From the NCBI RefSeq assembly GCF_000005505.3, contig NC_016134.3, forward strand, positions 434,001 through 498,000: a DNA stretch of 64,000 nucleotides. The letters run 5' to 3'. Numbering within the stretch: the stretch's first letter is position 1; each line of letters begins with the position of its first letter. This stretch comes from Brachypodium distachyon (Eukaryota > Streptophyta > Magnoliopsida > Poales > Poaceae). Shown here in pieces: positions 53,372 to 64,000 of the stretch. The notes under the pieces are model-generated. The model ran no database searches. It was not told the DNA's origin and was given only the letters and a program-made list of their open reading frames with translations. Position numbers and translations under genes: made by a program.

Positions 53372-54903
53372 CTGGAGAGAAGGGAGGAAGAAAGCAATTA
53401 AGCCGAATTGAGGGAACAAATACCAAAAGAATAGTTTTTGTGTTGTGTGTGTCCTAATCCTTAGTATTATACTCCATGCATCTTGTGCACTTTCACATTT
53501 GCACCCCACAGGAAATCTATAGGCTAACTCTTACTAGCTGCTTTGAGTGTGTGAGCTAGACGCAGAGATAATGTCTACTTTAACTGAGGATCAGGGGTTG
53601 CGTTGCTGAACCGTGTTGCGGGAAACTTATTTCATAATATATCGTGGAAAAATAAATACAAAACGAAAAAAAAAACTAGTTAGCCAAGGAATAAAATACA
53701 AAAAAAGGATGGGAGAAACAAGATTACAATAATATCCACTGTAATGCGGAACGCGGCCTAAGTCGATGATCATAGGTGTGTTTTACGTACCTTTAGAAGT
53801 ACATATGCAACTATATGTAATTAGGTCGATGATCATAGGTTCAATGTACACCGATGTGGGACTGAAGTTAAGTTGATGCATATGCAATTAGGTCGACTCA
53901 GAAACAACTATTTTTCAGACAATCTTAAAAATAACAGGTATATTTTACCCCACAAATCTAAGATTGGAAGGAGTAATTATTTTACCAACTAATAAATTGA
54001 TCACTGCATGTACATGTGACCCATCACTGTATGTTGTTATATATTGCTAGCTAGCTAGCTAGAGAGAGATGTATCATAATTAACTACACACCCCTATATA
54101 TATACATATAACAATTATATGTTGTACGTGTCGATGCAGCTGGTTCCAAGTCAACTTTTGAGACTAGTATATATTCAATCAAACTAGCTGTGTGCGTGCT
54201 ATGTAAGTAGAGTAGTATTACTTTATCTAATTATCAATTATGGAGGCGCTCCATCAGTGACCGTTTCTAGGGTTCATCCTGTGTAATTGATTAACTAATT
54301 AATTAAGGTAGTATATATAGACGATTAAGGCAGTACATATAGACGATGGCTCGTAAAAATATAATCTGATTGAAATAAACTGTGCCAAGTGTCACTCCCT
54401 TATTGGATCGATATATTAAGCTAGCTTACATATACAGTATGCATGTTTATATATACTTTCTATGCTGCATGTGCATGATTATTTATATACGAAGGGGAAA
54501 TGTACATAGACGTATTTGTATACAGATGTCAGTGTTTGATTGCCTGTTGCAATTCGATTTACTCACATGCACGTACATCTTGTGTCATCAATATGCAGCT
54601 TTTCATCAATATGCAGCTTTTCAGATCGACAATGCACGCGGGCCCCCACATGGCAGAAGATAAACTGACACGCATACTGACATGGATAACAACAATCATG
54701 GATGCTGCTGGCTGTCTTTGGACAAGATCTGTAGGAATTAGCTTACTGGGGTATTTATGCATGTATATATGCAATGCACCAAGACACGGTAAATTTGTAA
54801 GATGGGCCAAACTGGGACAGACAGGTTACCCATGTATTTATGCAATTAAGATGTATGTGTGCATGCATGCATGTGAGATCGAGACCGTCCACACGTGCAT
54901 TGT

Positions 54904-55022
54904 GCACTCCCTCCCATACATATTAATTGTCTCAAATTTATCAAAATATAGATATATATATGTCTAAAAAATGTTTAGATATATATAATATTTTGACAAA
55001 CTAATATGGATCGGAATAAGTA
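54904..55022. mobile_element. Stowaway-type MITE, diverged
   Basis: ACTCCCTCCCATACATATTAAT at the left and CTAATATGGATCGGAATAAGTA at the right, with a central AT-rich ATATATATGTCTAAAAA inverted region. Length is 119 bp. Confidence 0.75.
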
Positions 55023-55357
55023 TTATTGTGTATCGCCCAACGACCATATTAGTAGTTCACTAGTCAGTACTGAACACCCCCATAAATACAGGTGGCACTG
55101 TTGAGCGATACATGTAAAGTTGCAATCGTATCTTCCTTGCTGCTAGTGTTGTCAAAATCTTCCTTTTATGAAAACGTTTGAAGTTGCTAATCTTGGAGTT
55201 GGAGAGCAGCAGCTGGCAAACCAAATTATAGCCATCTGATATATAATTTGTTGCCCATACGTTTGACATCATCAAATGAACCACTAATCTCGCACTATCT
55301 CGACACTACTTGGTATACGTGTGTGCCCCAGCTCCCACAAGTCTTTTAGTCACGTGC

Positions 55358-55401
<44 letters not shown>
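55358..55401. repeat. (AT)n(TG)n compound microsatellite
   Basis: An AT run to ~55373 followed by about 14 TG units, then two TAAGAATGC(A/G) units. Confidence 0.95.
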
Positions 55402-55405
<4 letters not shown>

Positions 55406-58088
55406 ATGCATGTAAGAATGCGTGGGAGCTGTACAAATTGCGGCTGGGTAGTTAGTGAAATTAAAAACAGTTAAATGTCAAGATCGATCTATCGGCCGGC
55501 CGTACGGGGCATGTATAAAATATTTGCTTTTGTTGTTCACACTACACATGCATAACGTGCAAGATTACTCAACAAAAAAAATGATTACTAGCTCAAAGAA
55601 AAAAAACTAACGGGCGATGCTCACTGACGTACGTATATACGGCAACTGCGAATTGAGTAATCTGAACTTAGGATATTGCGGTAACAATGAACTTAGGAAT
55701 TACTACTAGGGAGGATGCAAGCAAAGCGGACCACACCAGATTAATTGCTGGAAATTTTTGTAAAGTTAACAATTAATAAACCGAAATGAAGATCGGCGGA
55801 GCCCAGCCCACGTGGACCAGAAGGCAGCTGACATGACATGACATTTGTGCATCATGGATATAAAGATTGAACGTCCGACATGTCGGGAACATGCTCACGT
55901 GGCACCCCATTGATCGTGTAACGCAACACCAACACGTGAAGAGATATGTATATATCATCGATCTCACCAGTACTCCTACAAGCTAGGAGTACTTATTTGT
56001 ATATATGTATATCATGCATCTCATACAGTTATACATATATACTGCCCGGAGATAAAACATGCACCCATCCGCATGTCCATTTGATTTGCTTTAGTATAGA
56101 TGCCATGATTTTATTTTCTGGATTAATCTTATTTACAAAAATCCAATATACTAAAAAACACCAATTATATTGATCGGCTCGATGTTTCTATTAGAATTAT
56201 GCACAGTATCATAGTAAAAATGTCCCATAGTCGTCAACCTACAAATCAAACAAGTTATACAGAAATTAAGAAGTTCTCTCTGCAAATTTTCATCGTATTA
56301 AACATGCACCCCCTAGGGATTATAAGTTCGTGCCATGCATAGTTGCCAGAAGACTAAAGTGGAGAGTGACCCGAGGCAAAATCAATACTCTGGTCTTTAG
56401 AATCAAACAAGGTCCATATAATTTTTTCCTAAAGGATGAAACCTCAACTACAAAATCTTTTGAAAATCCCTTCAAATCAAAGAGGTCCTAGTCATGCCCG
56501 TTCGTCAACGAGACACTTCTTCTTCAGAAGATTTTGGAAAATATTTTCGGTTACTAGGAGTGATCGAGAGATCGATGGAGAGGCTGAAAAGTATATATAT
56601 GATGACCTGTGGATACATAATCGTCAGCGTATCATGTCGAATCCCTTAAAGTATAGAGAAGAATTAAGACTGCTGATTAAGCAATTAAGTATGTAGTACC
56701 TCATCATGCACACCAGATCAACATAATCTGGACAAGCAAAGCCCAATCAGCAACAGGAGCATACTGAGAGCGATGGAGATGGATGCATGGTGGTGCTGGG
56801 CCACTAATTAATCGTAGTTCATCCCCGACAACCTTGATTAACAATGCTTGTTGGAGTACTTAGATTAAGCATTGGTTGGTTGGGTTGCTATTGTCAGGTG
56901 GTAAGAGTAATGTACAAGATTGTGCACTAATCATGCACCCCATGCCTCAGCTCACTGCTGAACATTTCGTTTCAGGTTTCAAAGCACAATTAATATATTG
57001 AACTCTAGCATATGTTAAAAAATTACACTCACTCATCTTCATAATATAAAACATACGTTTCCTTAAGATAAAACTTTGACCAAAAATTACTCTATTAATA
57101 TGTTGCTTGCGTATGAAACCATCACTATTTGTAAGTATATTTTTAATAACGAATCTAGCAGTCACCAATCCATCTCATGTAACTAAAACAATAGTATATT
57201 GACATGATAATTCTTAGTAAAAAGCTTGCCTTCACAAAACCTGATATTCTTGTATTATAGAATGGAAGGTACTTCTTTTTTTGTTCACATGAGTTAACAA
57301 CTTGGGGTTTGATATATCCTGTAGATACTCCAGTTAACCCAATCGGCCTTGAACTTGTCTTAATTTTTTCTTAAATGTCGAGCACACCAAACATTTGAAA
57401 TTTATTTTTCCCAACACTACACGAATGGGTTAGCTCAACATCTGCATATATGCAAGCCTTATGTATATTGTTGTTGATAAGATTTGTTCCAAAGTCTCGA
57501 GGATGGGCAAGATACATTAGTATAAATAATCTTATCTATCATGATCTTTGCAGCAGATTATCATTTATATAAAGGAACGGAATCAGAACGTACTACTATA
57601 ATCTGTCCGTACGGTCTCAGGGAGAAAAATATAAAACGACATAAAATCGGATAGACCACCATTTTATATATTTGCATATGTAATTAAGAAAGTAGAACAA
57701 CAAACAAAGTGGGGCTGTTAGTTGCTGCGGTTGCGAATGGTTCGTATGATTTGCAGGGTGATTTGATCATATTAGATTATATGGAACTAGTGCGTTTCTT
57801 TGCAGCTGTACCAAGGATTACAATAGCTTGTTTATGCTAAGTAACGAAACGGAAATATGATGTGCACTTACGAGGGATCAAATCAGATCAAGATCAAGGA
57901 TGTCACAAAAGCTCAGGTTTGCAGCATTTCTGATTTTGCTTCTGGAAATGATGATCTACAGCACTTTTGTGTAGTGTCCAGGTCTCCAGGAGCTAGCACT
58001 TACTCCTGGGTGAAAAAAAAAATCGAAACTGCCCCTGATTTTTACTCGTGTAAATTTGTGTATGAAAAAGTAAATAAAGTTTGAGCTA

Positions 58089-58586
58089 CCACCTCCGTCC
58101 CGAAATTCTTGTCGCCGCGGCATTTTTGCGAAAAGCACCCTCTATTTTCTACAATTGAGCATCACCGTCCTTTCCAACATAAGCCTGTCTGCACCCTCCT
58201 CCTCTCTCTCCGCCCTCCCCCTCTTCCCGACGCGCTCCCCTCCCCCTTCTCCCCGCCGCCGCGCTCCAGTCGCCTCCGCCGTCGTGCTCCCCTCCCTCCT
58301 CTCCCTCTCTTTTCTGCCGCCGCCGCCTCCTCCCCTCTGCCCAGCGCGCCGCCTCCCACCTAGCACCGCCGCCGCCTCCACCCCTCCGCCCGGCGCCCCG
58401 CCTCCCACCTCGCACCGCCGCCGCAAGCTCCGCCCGCCTCCCCCCGGCCGGATCCGCGGGCCCCGCCCTCCTCGAGCCTGGCCGCGGCCGCCGCCCGAGG
58501 TAAGTTTTTCTTTTCTCTTTTTTTTTCCAGCAAAATTAGTAGTCCAAAAATCAAACAAAATCTTGATTTGTATGTGATTAAAAGAC
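58089..58586 (+). promoter_or_regulatory. Stowaway terminus followed by GC-rich leader-like sequence
   Basis: CCACCTCCGTCCCGAAATTCTTGTCG at 58089 (core CCTCCGTCCCGAAATTCTTG) is a single MITE-like end. From ~58195 a CCGCC/CCTCC-rich leader-like stretch runs to CCCGAG|GTAAGT at 58500, a good splice donor. The FAR1-like ATG lies 87 bp further on. The frames in this stretch are low-complexity Pro/Arg/Ala and not credible proteins. Confidence 0.4.
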
Positions 58587-58781
58587 ATGGTTGATGAGTC
58601 TGTGGATGAGTATCTTGATATCGTCGGGAAGACGTTTGGTAGCGAGGACGATGGTTTCGACTTCTATAACAGTTATGCTCTTGAGAAAGGTTTCAGTGTG
58701 CGGAAAAGCTATGTTGAGTGGGATGAAGCCAACCAGGAGATAATTTTGAGGAAAATGGGTGGATTTCTTAGAAAGGACTAA
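58587..58781 (+). pseudogene. FAR1/FHY3-domain gene fragment
   Basis: A 64-residue frame. GKTFGSEDDGFDFYNSYAL and EKGFSVRKSYVEWD match the start of the FAR1 DNA-binding domain (typical form GxxFxSxEEAxxFYxxYAxxxGF). It stops after ILRKMGGFLRKD, where the family continues with a Cys/His zinc-binding core (FVCSREG). The domain is therefore cut in half, with no zinc ligands. FAR1 proteins derive from Mutator-like transposases and act in phytochrome A signalling; hundreds of FAR1-like relics exist in grasses. This is either a pseudogene or a short peptide gene; transcription might start in the GC-rich block before it. Confidence 0.65.
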
Positions 58782-59049
58782 AGTAAGAATGACATAATCT
58801 ACTTAAGAGTGTATATACTGTATATGTAAACAAACAAATCGGAATTTACTCACACTTTTAAGTATGTTTATTTTCGATCTCTCTCTCTCTCTCTAGACTT
58901 TTCTCTTGTTCTTTTTTAGGGGAATACATTGCTTTATTCAACACAAACTTGGGAAGAAATACAGGCAATGTCAGGAGTTTCTAAAAGCCTCAAACGGCGA
59001 CCAAACGAAAGTGATGAAGCCACTCTCCGTGGAGGTTTTGTCAGGAGTT
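58782..59049. other. Short spacer with retroelement-like tail
   Basis: Contains a CTCTCTCT run and the phrase GTCAGGAGTTTCTAA twice (58971 and 59039), the second directly at the outer edge of the next inverted repeat. Confidence 0.4.
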
Positions 59050-60179
59050 TCTAATCTCGAAACCTAAACACGTCTTCTTAAACAGAGACTGCCAAGCTAA
59101 AACTAAGAGTAAATTTCACTTTCTACCCCTAAGTGTCCAAGTTGACACAAAGTACCCCCATTTAAATTTGTTTTGATCACTTTGTACCCCATTTAGTATT
59201 GCCATTCTATATTTGATATGCCAAATTGTGTCGAATCTAGAAGACGAGGACGGCTCGTCAGTTAAGCAGTCGGATCAGAAAACATGTAGCCTTGTTACGT
59301 ACAATAGCTTTGAGAAGGAAGGAAATGGGCTTCCGGCCCAGTAAGCATCGGGCCCATGAACCATCCATCTTCCCCTTCACCGCTCACTCTCTTCGGAATC
59401 AGATTCAGACGCCGGCGGCTCCATTGCGATCCCACCCCTTCTCGCTGCAGGCCTCTCCCCCGACCACGCCGCCGGCGCCGCCTTTCTGGCCTCCACGGAG
59501 TGCCGGGACCCCGCCCTAGCCCTGCACGCTTCTCCCCATGCCGCCGCAGTCCCTGCTGCTCCCTCGCCGTTCCTCCGGTCGCCGCCGAGCAGGTCAGATT
59601 TCTCCTTCCTGGCTTCCCCTCCCTCCGCCTCCCTGTTATCTAGTCTCGACTTCTCTCCTACGAGCTTCTCTCTGCTCTGTTCCCCTCCGTAGCTTAGCTG
59701 TTCCCTCATCCATATTCCTGTCTCCTACTTTCCTCTATCCTTGACTTCTCTGGAGTCTGAATCTTTGCTTCTCTACTCTGCCAACATCCTCTACTTCCAA
59801 TCTTCCATGCAGATTAAGGATTGGCTAGCGATAGACCTTTTGTTTTCATATTTACAATATGCATACAAACGTACCCCCGTAACAGGTTTTCCGGAAAATT
59901 TCAGTTTGTCCGTATCCGTGCAACCTAGCATGTATCCAACATGGCATCCGATAAACGGCCAGCTTAACTGACGAGCGGTCCTCGTCTTCTAGATTCGACA
60001 CAATTTGGCATATCAAATATAGAATGGCAATACTAAATGAGGTACAAAGTGATCAAAACAAATTTAAATGGGGGTACTTTGTGTCAACTTGCACACTTAG
60101 GGGTAGAAAGTGGAATTTACTCTTAGTTTTAGCTTGGCAGTCTCTGTTTAAGAAGACGTGTTTAGGTTTCGAGATTAGA
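59050..60179. repeat. 218-bp inverted repeats flanking the ARL2 promoter and leader exon
   Basis: Arms 59050-59267 and 59962-60179 are reverse complements with about four mismatches (near 98% identity). They start TCTAATCTCGAAACCTAAAC and end at GACGA...CTCGTCAGTTAAGC. The 694-bp loop carries GGCCCA motifs, a GC-rich leader-like exon and a possible donor near 59590. A matching acceptor (TTTATTCAG) lies at ~60678, before the ARL2 ATG. No target duplication was found at the outer edges. It may be a Pack-MULE-like element or two inverted copies of one short element. Confidence 0.8.
59335..59356 (+). promoter_or_regulatory. Site II-like GGCCCA motifs of the ARL2 gene
   Basis: TTCCGGCCCA and CGGGCCCATG place GGCCCA at 59335 and 59351 just before the GC-rich leader. 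Paired site II elements are typical of plant housekeeping promoters. Confidence 0.5.
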
Positions 60180-60703
60180 TTACTGATGATCTTCGTTGAG
60201 GTAGCGCTTTATTCCTTCTTCTTTTTTGTTTCTTTCCCTTCGGAGTTATGGAATAGATGGCTTAACTGCGCTGGAGCTTTGGCCCTAGAAATGCATATGC
60301 TTAGTTCGCACGACAAATTGGCAATCGGATATCTTATATTTGATTTGTGACTTCTGTCGTCTGAAATTGAATTTAACTTTATTTTGGTGGCAGAAAATAT
60401 TTGTTATGTGGAAATTGCAAACCTGGTTCTGTCTTCACCGGTTCACCTGCATAAAAATCGATCACTACATTAAATTACCTTCTGTTAAATTTGTAGTCAT
60501 TGTTCATATTTTCTATGGGTAACCGCGAGATACTGTGTTAAATCTCCAGCGTTGTTATCAGCTTGACCGGTGATCATCAATCACGAGTGACTCAACTAAA
60601 TTGAAATTTGAAATTTCGCAAGTCTTGTGTCCTCTATAGATCTGTGTCTCTGTCTCCTCCCCGCCCTCCTTTATTCAGATTCCTTTGTTGGGTCACCTCC
60701 AGA

Positions 60704-63102
60704 ATGGGTCTCCTCAGCATCATCAGAAAAATCAAGCGCAAGGAAAAGGAGATGCGGATTCTCATGGTGTAAGCATTCTGTTCCATTCATTTTACCTTTT
60801 TTATTTCTGTCCAGATTCATGTCAAAGTATACTATTCTTTATTCTTGGGTTGATATGCAGGATATGCATATGCTTCTTGATTTTTGTTGTTTTTTTACAA
60901 TGTTAAGTTCTTTGCCTTTTCTTTTTTGCTACTCCCTCCCGCCCATATTAAGTGCCGAAATATTACATGTATCTAGATGTATTTTAGTATATAGATACGT
61001 CTGTATTTAGACAAATTTGAGTCACTTATTATAGGACGGAGGGAGTATTTCTTTTCTTCCAAAGGAGCCACTGATGTGAAAGTTTTTTCCAGCGGTCTTG
61101 ACAACTCAGGAAAGACAACAATTGTGCTCAAGATAAATGGGGAGGACACCAGTGTCATCAGCCCTACTCTTGGCTTTAATATCAAGACCATCCAGTACCA
61201 AAAGTACGTACCATGTTCTTTGTTTAATTTTTGACAGGAAAATATTCTGTGTTAATCCTTATCTATTTTGTTATTGTTGCTTAATTAAGTTTAAATGCCA
61301 AAACAGGAAAACCAGGAAGTATGCTTTTGTCTAAAATATAAATTCTATAGTATCCTCAGGAAAATGCCATTTGTATTACCTATGTCTTTTAAGTTTTCAC
61401 AGTAATTTTAGCACATTAATAAATATGCTTGTCGTACCAGTTTGTAATCAACAGAATGTAGTTTTATTTCTTTATTGTAGCTTCGATGATTTCCCTTAAT
61501 TGTTGCAAGTATGCCATAGATTCTGTTATTTCCAGGATACCTTGGTCTTTGTATAGTTCCATACTGCCATAAGGTGATTGGAAAGAACTGTTTTGCAATT
61601 GAGCTTGTGTTTTGGAAATTTAGTGATCCATCATTGGTTTCAAGTTTCAACAGCTTTAGGTAGCAAATTTCCCCTCATATCGTCAGCCAAGTAATTGCTA
61701 TAGTTAGCAACCATTTGATTGGAGGTGACTTCATTTGAATTACTGTCAGCAGTGTATTGTGCAATATTTCAGCTATAATCTACTGAAGGTGGTCTTGTAG
61801 TACTCTAGGTTGTTAAGAAAAAGGTCATTGTCCAAGACAGGAAAGTAGTTATTATAAAAAAAAAAAAAGTTGGATTGCTCCACTAGCATCAAACAATAAC
61901 AATATTGAAATCACCACTGATCTAGTGCACATTCTCGACAAGTTACAGTCAGCAAGTGCACAAATTTTATAGATATGGTATGACAACTGTGACACCAAAG
62001 TGTACAATCAAGCAATATGATGGTTCAATTTAACTTGCTATTGGCATTTAGTCCACGTCGGTCTGTCTCCAACATATATGCTTGTTACTTTTAGCCTGCT
62101 ATAAAACAACTGGGAAGTAAGGATTGCATTTTTGTCACCCAAAGTAAGCAATGCAATGCAGTTGTTAGCTGAAAGCAATCTCAAAAAAATTATAAATTGC
62201 ATTGTTGAAGTTTCTGATAGTTATTGCCAAAACTATTGAATTCAGAACATGGTGATTGTTGCAGGTACTCCTTGAACATATGGGATGTCGGTGGGCAAAA
62301 GACCATCCGCTCATATTGGAGGAATTACTTTGAGCAAACTGATGGGCTAGTTTGGGTGGTTGATAGTTCTGATGTCCGTAGGCTCGATGATTGTCGGGCT
62401 GAGCTCCACAATCTCTTGAAAGAAGAGGTAAATTCTCTATCCAATAACACTGTTAATTTGCTTCAGTGTAGTTCTAGCTGAAAACTAGCAAAAGAGCATG
62501 GTAACTGCTCAAAGTTCTTCACTCTGTACTACCAGGGAATTCTTTAGACAACCTGCAAATTTTAATTAAATCTCGTGTTTGTGCTTATTCTATATGATTC
62601 TTTGTTAAAACCTGTCTTGTCTGGCTACAGAGACTAGCTGGAGCGTCGTTGCTAGTATTCGCAAATAAGCAGGACATCCAGGGCGCTCTCAAGCCTGCAG
62701 AAATCGCAAAGGTACAGAGTATTTCCCTTTGTAAGCAACTGTACTGTATCATTGTTGGGAGTCACCTGGCACATGATTTAGAATCATCATTTCGTGGGCT
62801 GGTGGTTCTAGTTAAAATTAAGTGGAACCTTTGGAGATTAATTCCAGCAAGCATAGCTCCCAGATGGCTTCACAATCTTTCAAATGTTCACTGTGCCTTG
62901 TGTGCATCTAAGAATGACAATCTTTGCAACAGAGTTCTGAGTTGTGTATGTGTGTGGATTTCAGGTTCTGAATCTTGCGGCGATGGACAAAGATCGGCAC
63001 TGGAAGATTGTTGGCTGCAGCGCTTACACAGGGGACGGCCTGCTCCAAGGCTTCGACTGGCTGGTCCAGGACGTCGCCTCTCGCATCTATGTCCTCGACT
63101 GA
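60704..63102 (+). CDS. ARL2: ARL2-type small GTPase (TITAN5/HALLIMASCH orthologue)
   Basis: Five exons: 60704-60768, 61093-61203, 62265-62427, 62631-62711 and 62965-63102. They join in phase to 185 residues, the usual length. The start [20 protein letters not shown] lies behind a probable 5' UTR intron. G motifs are complete: P-loop GLDNSGKTT, switch [11 protein letters not shown], switch [24 protein letters not shown], and CSAYTGDGL near the C-terminus. ARL2 works with tubulin cofactors in alpha/beta-tubulin assembly; loss in Arabidopsis gives titan endosperm nuclei and embryo arrest. Gly2 is present, but ARL2 proteins are poorly myristoylated. Intron 1 hosts a Stowaway MITE at 60930-61047. 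An essential single-copy-type gene, so strong constraint is expected. Confidence 0.96.
60930..61047. mobile_element. Stowaway-type MITE in ARL2 intron 1
   Basis: TACTCCCTCCCGCCCATATTAAG at the left and TTATAGGACGGAGGGAGTA at the right, 118 bp with TA duplication. The interior ATATTACATGTATCTAGATG and AGACAAATTTGAGTCACTTA are the clearest copy of this family in the window. It ends only 45 bp before exon 2. Confidence 0.93.
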
Positions 63103-63806
63103 AACGGATGAATTTTTCAGCCGCTGCCAATCTCTTTCAGGAAATAGGACCGCATAAGATTGGGATGTTCACTGTTACATGTAATCTGAATTGTCGGATG
63201 TCGAATCTGCATAGATGATTGTATGAATGGTGTTGTTCAATTCGTGATAAATGTTTCTGTATGACCCAGGATGTTTGATTCATGCTATACAAGGTTGCTT
63301 CATTATTGTACCAATCTGTACTCTGGTTGCTTATACAGCACTCTGAAAAAAAGCGACATCATTAGATATGTCAGGTGCATCCATAGGAGAGTGTAAGCAA
63401 AACTGCAGCAATCTGCTTATTGCTCACGATACTTGAGAAACTAAGTTAAAAAATGTAATCAGCCAGAGCGAATCAGTATATGCAGCAAATTTTCTCTTCC
63501 CGCTGATTTTCAATACCAAACGATAACAGAGTTCAACAGAGCAACGTCACATCCCGATCCAATCCATGGAACAGAAAGGGATTGCATCATCACATAAACA
63601 CTTGATATGTTTTTTCTTCTTGCGCTAATTAAAACCAGACACAGACACAGAGACAGACTCACTCGAAGCTCCCGATCAAAAACACAAACAACACGACGAC
63701 TGACACGACCGACCGATGATGTTAACTCGGGATAGATAGATTCGATAGATTGATAAATCGAAGACGACAGGGAGCAGCAGGAGACAACTGGGCCGCGCGC
63801 AGCCGC
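63103..63806. other. Convergent 3' flanks of ARL2 (+) and GRP (-)
   Basis: Should contain the 3' UTRs of both genes. No further gene or repeat was recognised. Confidence 0.5.
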
Positions 63807-64000
63807 TCAGTTCCTCCACTGGCCGTCGGTGCCGCCGCGCTGCTGGCCGTAGCCACCACCGTAGCCGCCGGCCCCACCACCGTAGCCGCCGCCGCCGCCT
63901 CCATAGCCACCGCCGCCGCGCTGGCCCTGGCCGTAGCCGCCGCCGCCGCTGCCGCCGTAACCACCGCCTCCGCCGTACCCGCCCTCACGGCGCTGGCCGT
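63807..64000 (-). CDS. Glycine-rich RNA-binding protein, C-terminal Gly-rich tail (5' part outside window)
   Basis: The minus strand is open from the window edge to TGA at 63807-63809. It gives 63 residues of Gly/Tyr/Gln/Arg-rich tail: GQRREGGYGGGGGYGG first, then repeated GGGGYGG and GYGQ blocks, and finally GGTDGQWRN. This is the C-terminus of a GRP7-type protein; its RRM should lie just beyond 64000. The tail is the flexible, phase-separating part used in RNA chaperone activity. The QWRN ending equals that of the short GRP at 6009-6436, so the two genes are close paralogues 57 kb apart in opposite orientation, but only this one has kept a long tail. Confidence 0.92.
   Translation of the reverse strand, partial: GQRREGGYGGGGGYGGSGGGGYGQGQRGGGGYGGGGGGYGGGAGGYGGGYGQQRGGTDGQWRN

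Larger units (their letters stand above)
53371..58088. other. Intergenic, no gene recognised
   Basis: About 4.7 kb of AT-rich DNA. It includes a 17-bp tandem duplication (ATCAATATGCAGCTTTT at 54588-54621), a 10-bp perfect hairpin AGTACTCCTA/TAGGAGTACT at 55969-55993, and the elements listed separately. Open frames such as 56436-56696 and 57857-58084 lack recognisable domains. Confidence 0.4.

Noticed and set aside
58149..58588. Arg/Gly- or Pro-rich frames in the GC-rich block
   Set aside because: Low-complexity CCGCC repeats; better explained as leader or promoter sequence.
1..64000. CRISPR arrays, bacterial operons or prophage
   Set aside because: Intron-bearing plant genes throughout; tandem arrays found have no repeat-spacer structure.

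Overview
The window looks like nuclear DNA from a grass, most probably rice (Oryza). The genes are intron-bearing plant genes with GC-rich coding starts. Intergenic DNA is AT-rich and carries many short Stowaway-type MITEs with CTCCCTCCGT termini, plus Mutator-like inverted-repeat elements. From memory, the gene set (glyoxysomal malate dehydrogenase, two LRR receptor kinases, a bHLH and GRP RNA-binding proteins) resembles the distal long arm of rice chromosome 12; I could not check this.

Layout, left to right. The 3' part of an OSCA/CSC1 channel gene runs off the left edge (1-2623, +). Next come a PR-1/CAP secreted protein with a Pro/Glu/Thr-rich extension (3406-4767, +) and a small glycine-rich RNA-binding protein (6009-6436, +) whose promoter holds a tandem array of ~200-bp units. 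A tRNA-Thr(AGT) gene lies at 7280-7353. Three receptor kinase loci then follow on the minus strand: a CEPR1/XIP1-like LRR kinase (9626-12571), a frameshifted S-domain (G-lectin) non-RD kinase (17081-19695), and a HAIKU2/RLK7-like LRR kinase (32473-35541). Between the last two lies about 12 kb of accessory DNA. It holds diverged segmental duplications, a relic lectin-domain fragment, two long inverted-repeat elements, a broken SABATH methyltransferase and a candidate element with subterminal repeats.

The right part has PTS2-targeted malate dehydrogenase (41242-45518, +), a subgroup IVa-type bHLH factor (49606-53120, -), a FAR1-domain fragment (58587-58781, +), an ARL2/TITAN5 small GTPase (60704-63102, +) and the 3' end of a second GRP gene (63807-64000, -). 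A 1.4-kb Pack-MULE-like insertion splits a Stowaway MITE at 46734-48145. A pair of 218-bp inverted repeats encloses the apparent ARL2 promoter and leader exon.

The genes do not form a pathway. They are a mix of housekeeping genes (MDH, ARL2, GRPs, tRNA) and surface-signalling or defence genes (receptor kinases, PR-1, methyltransferase relic). The most notable signals are repeat-based: promoter arrays with site II and telo-box motifs, an intron whose repeat unit reads like the neighbouring exon, an inverted-repeat cage around a housekeeping promoter, and three GC-donor introns among about 24.
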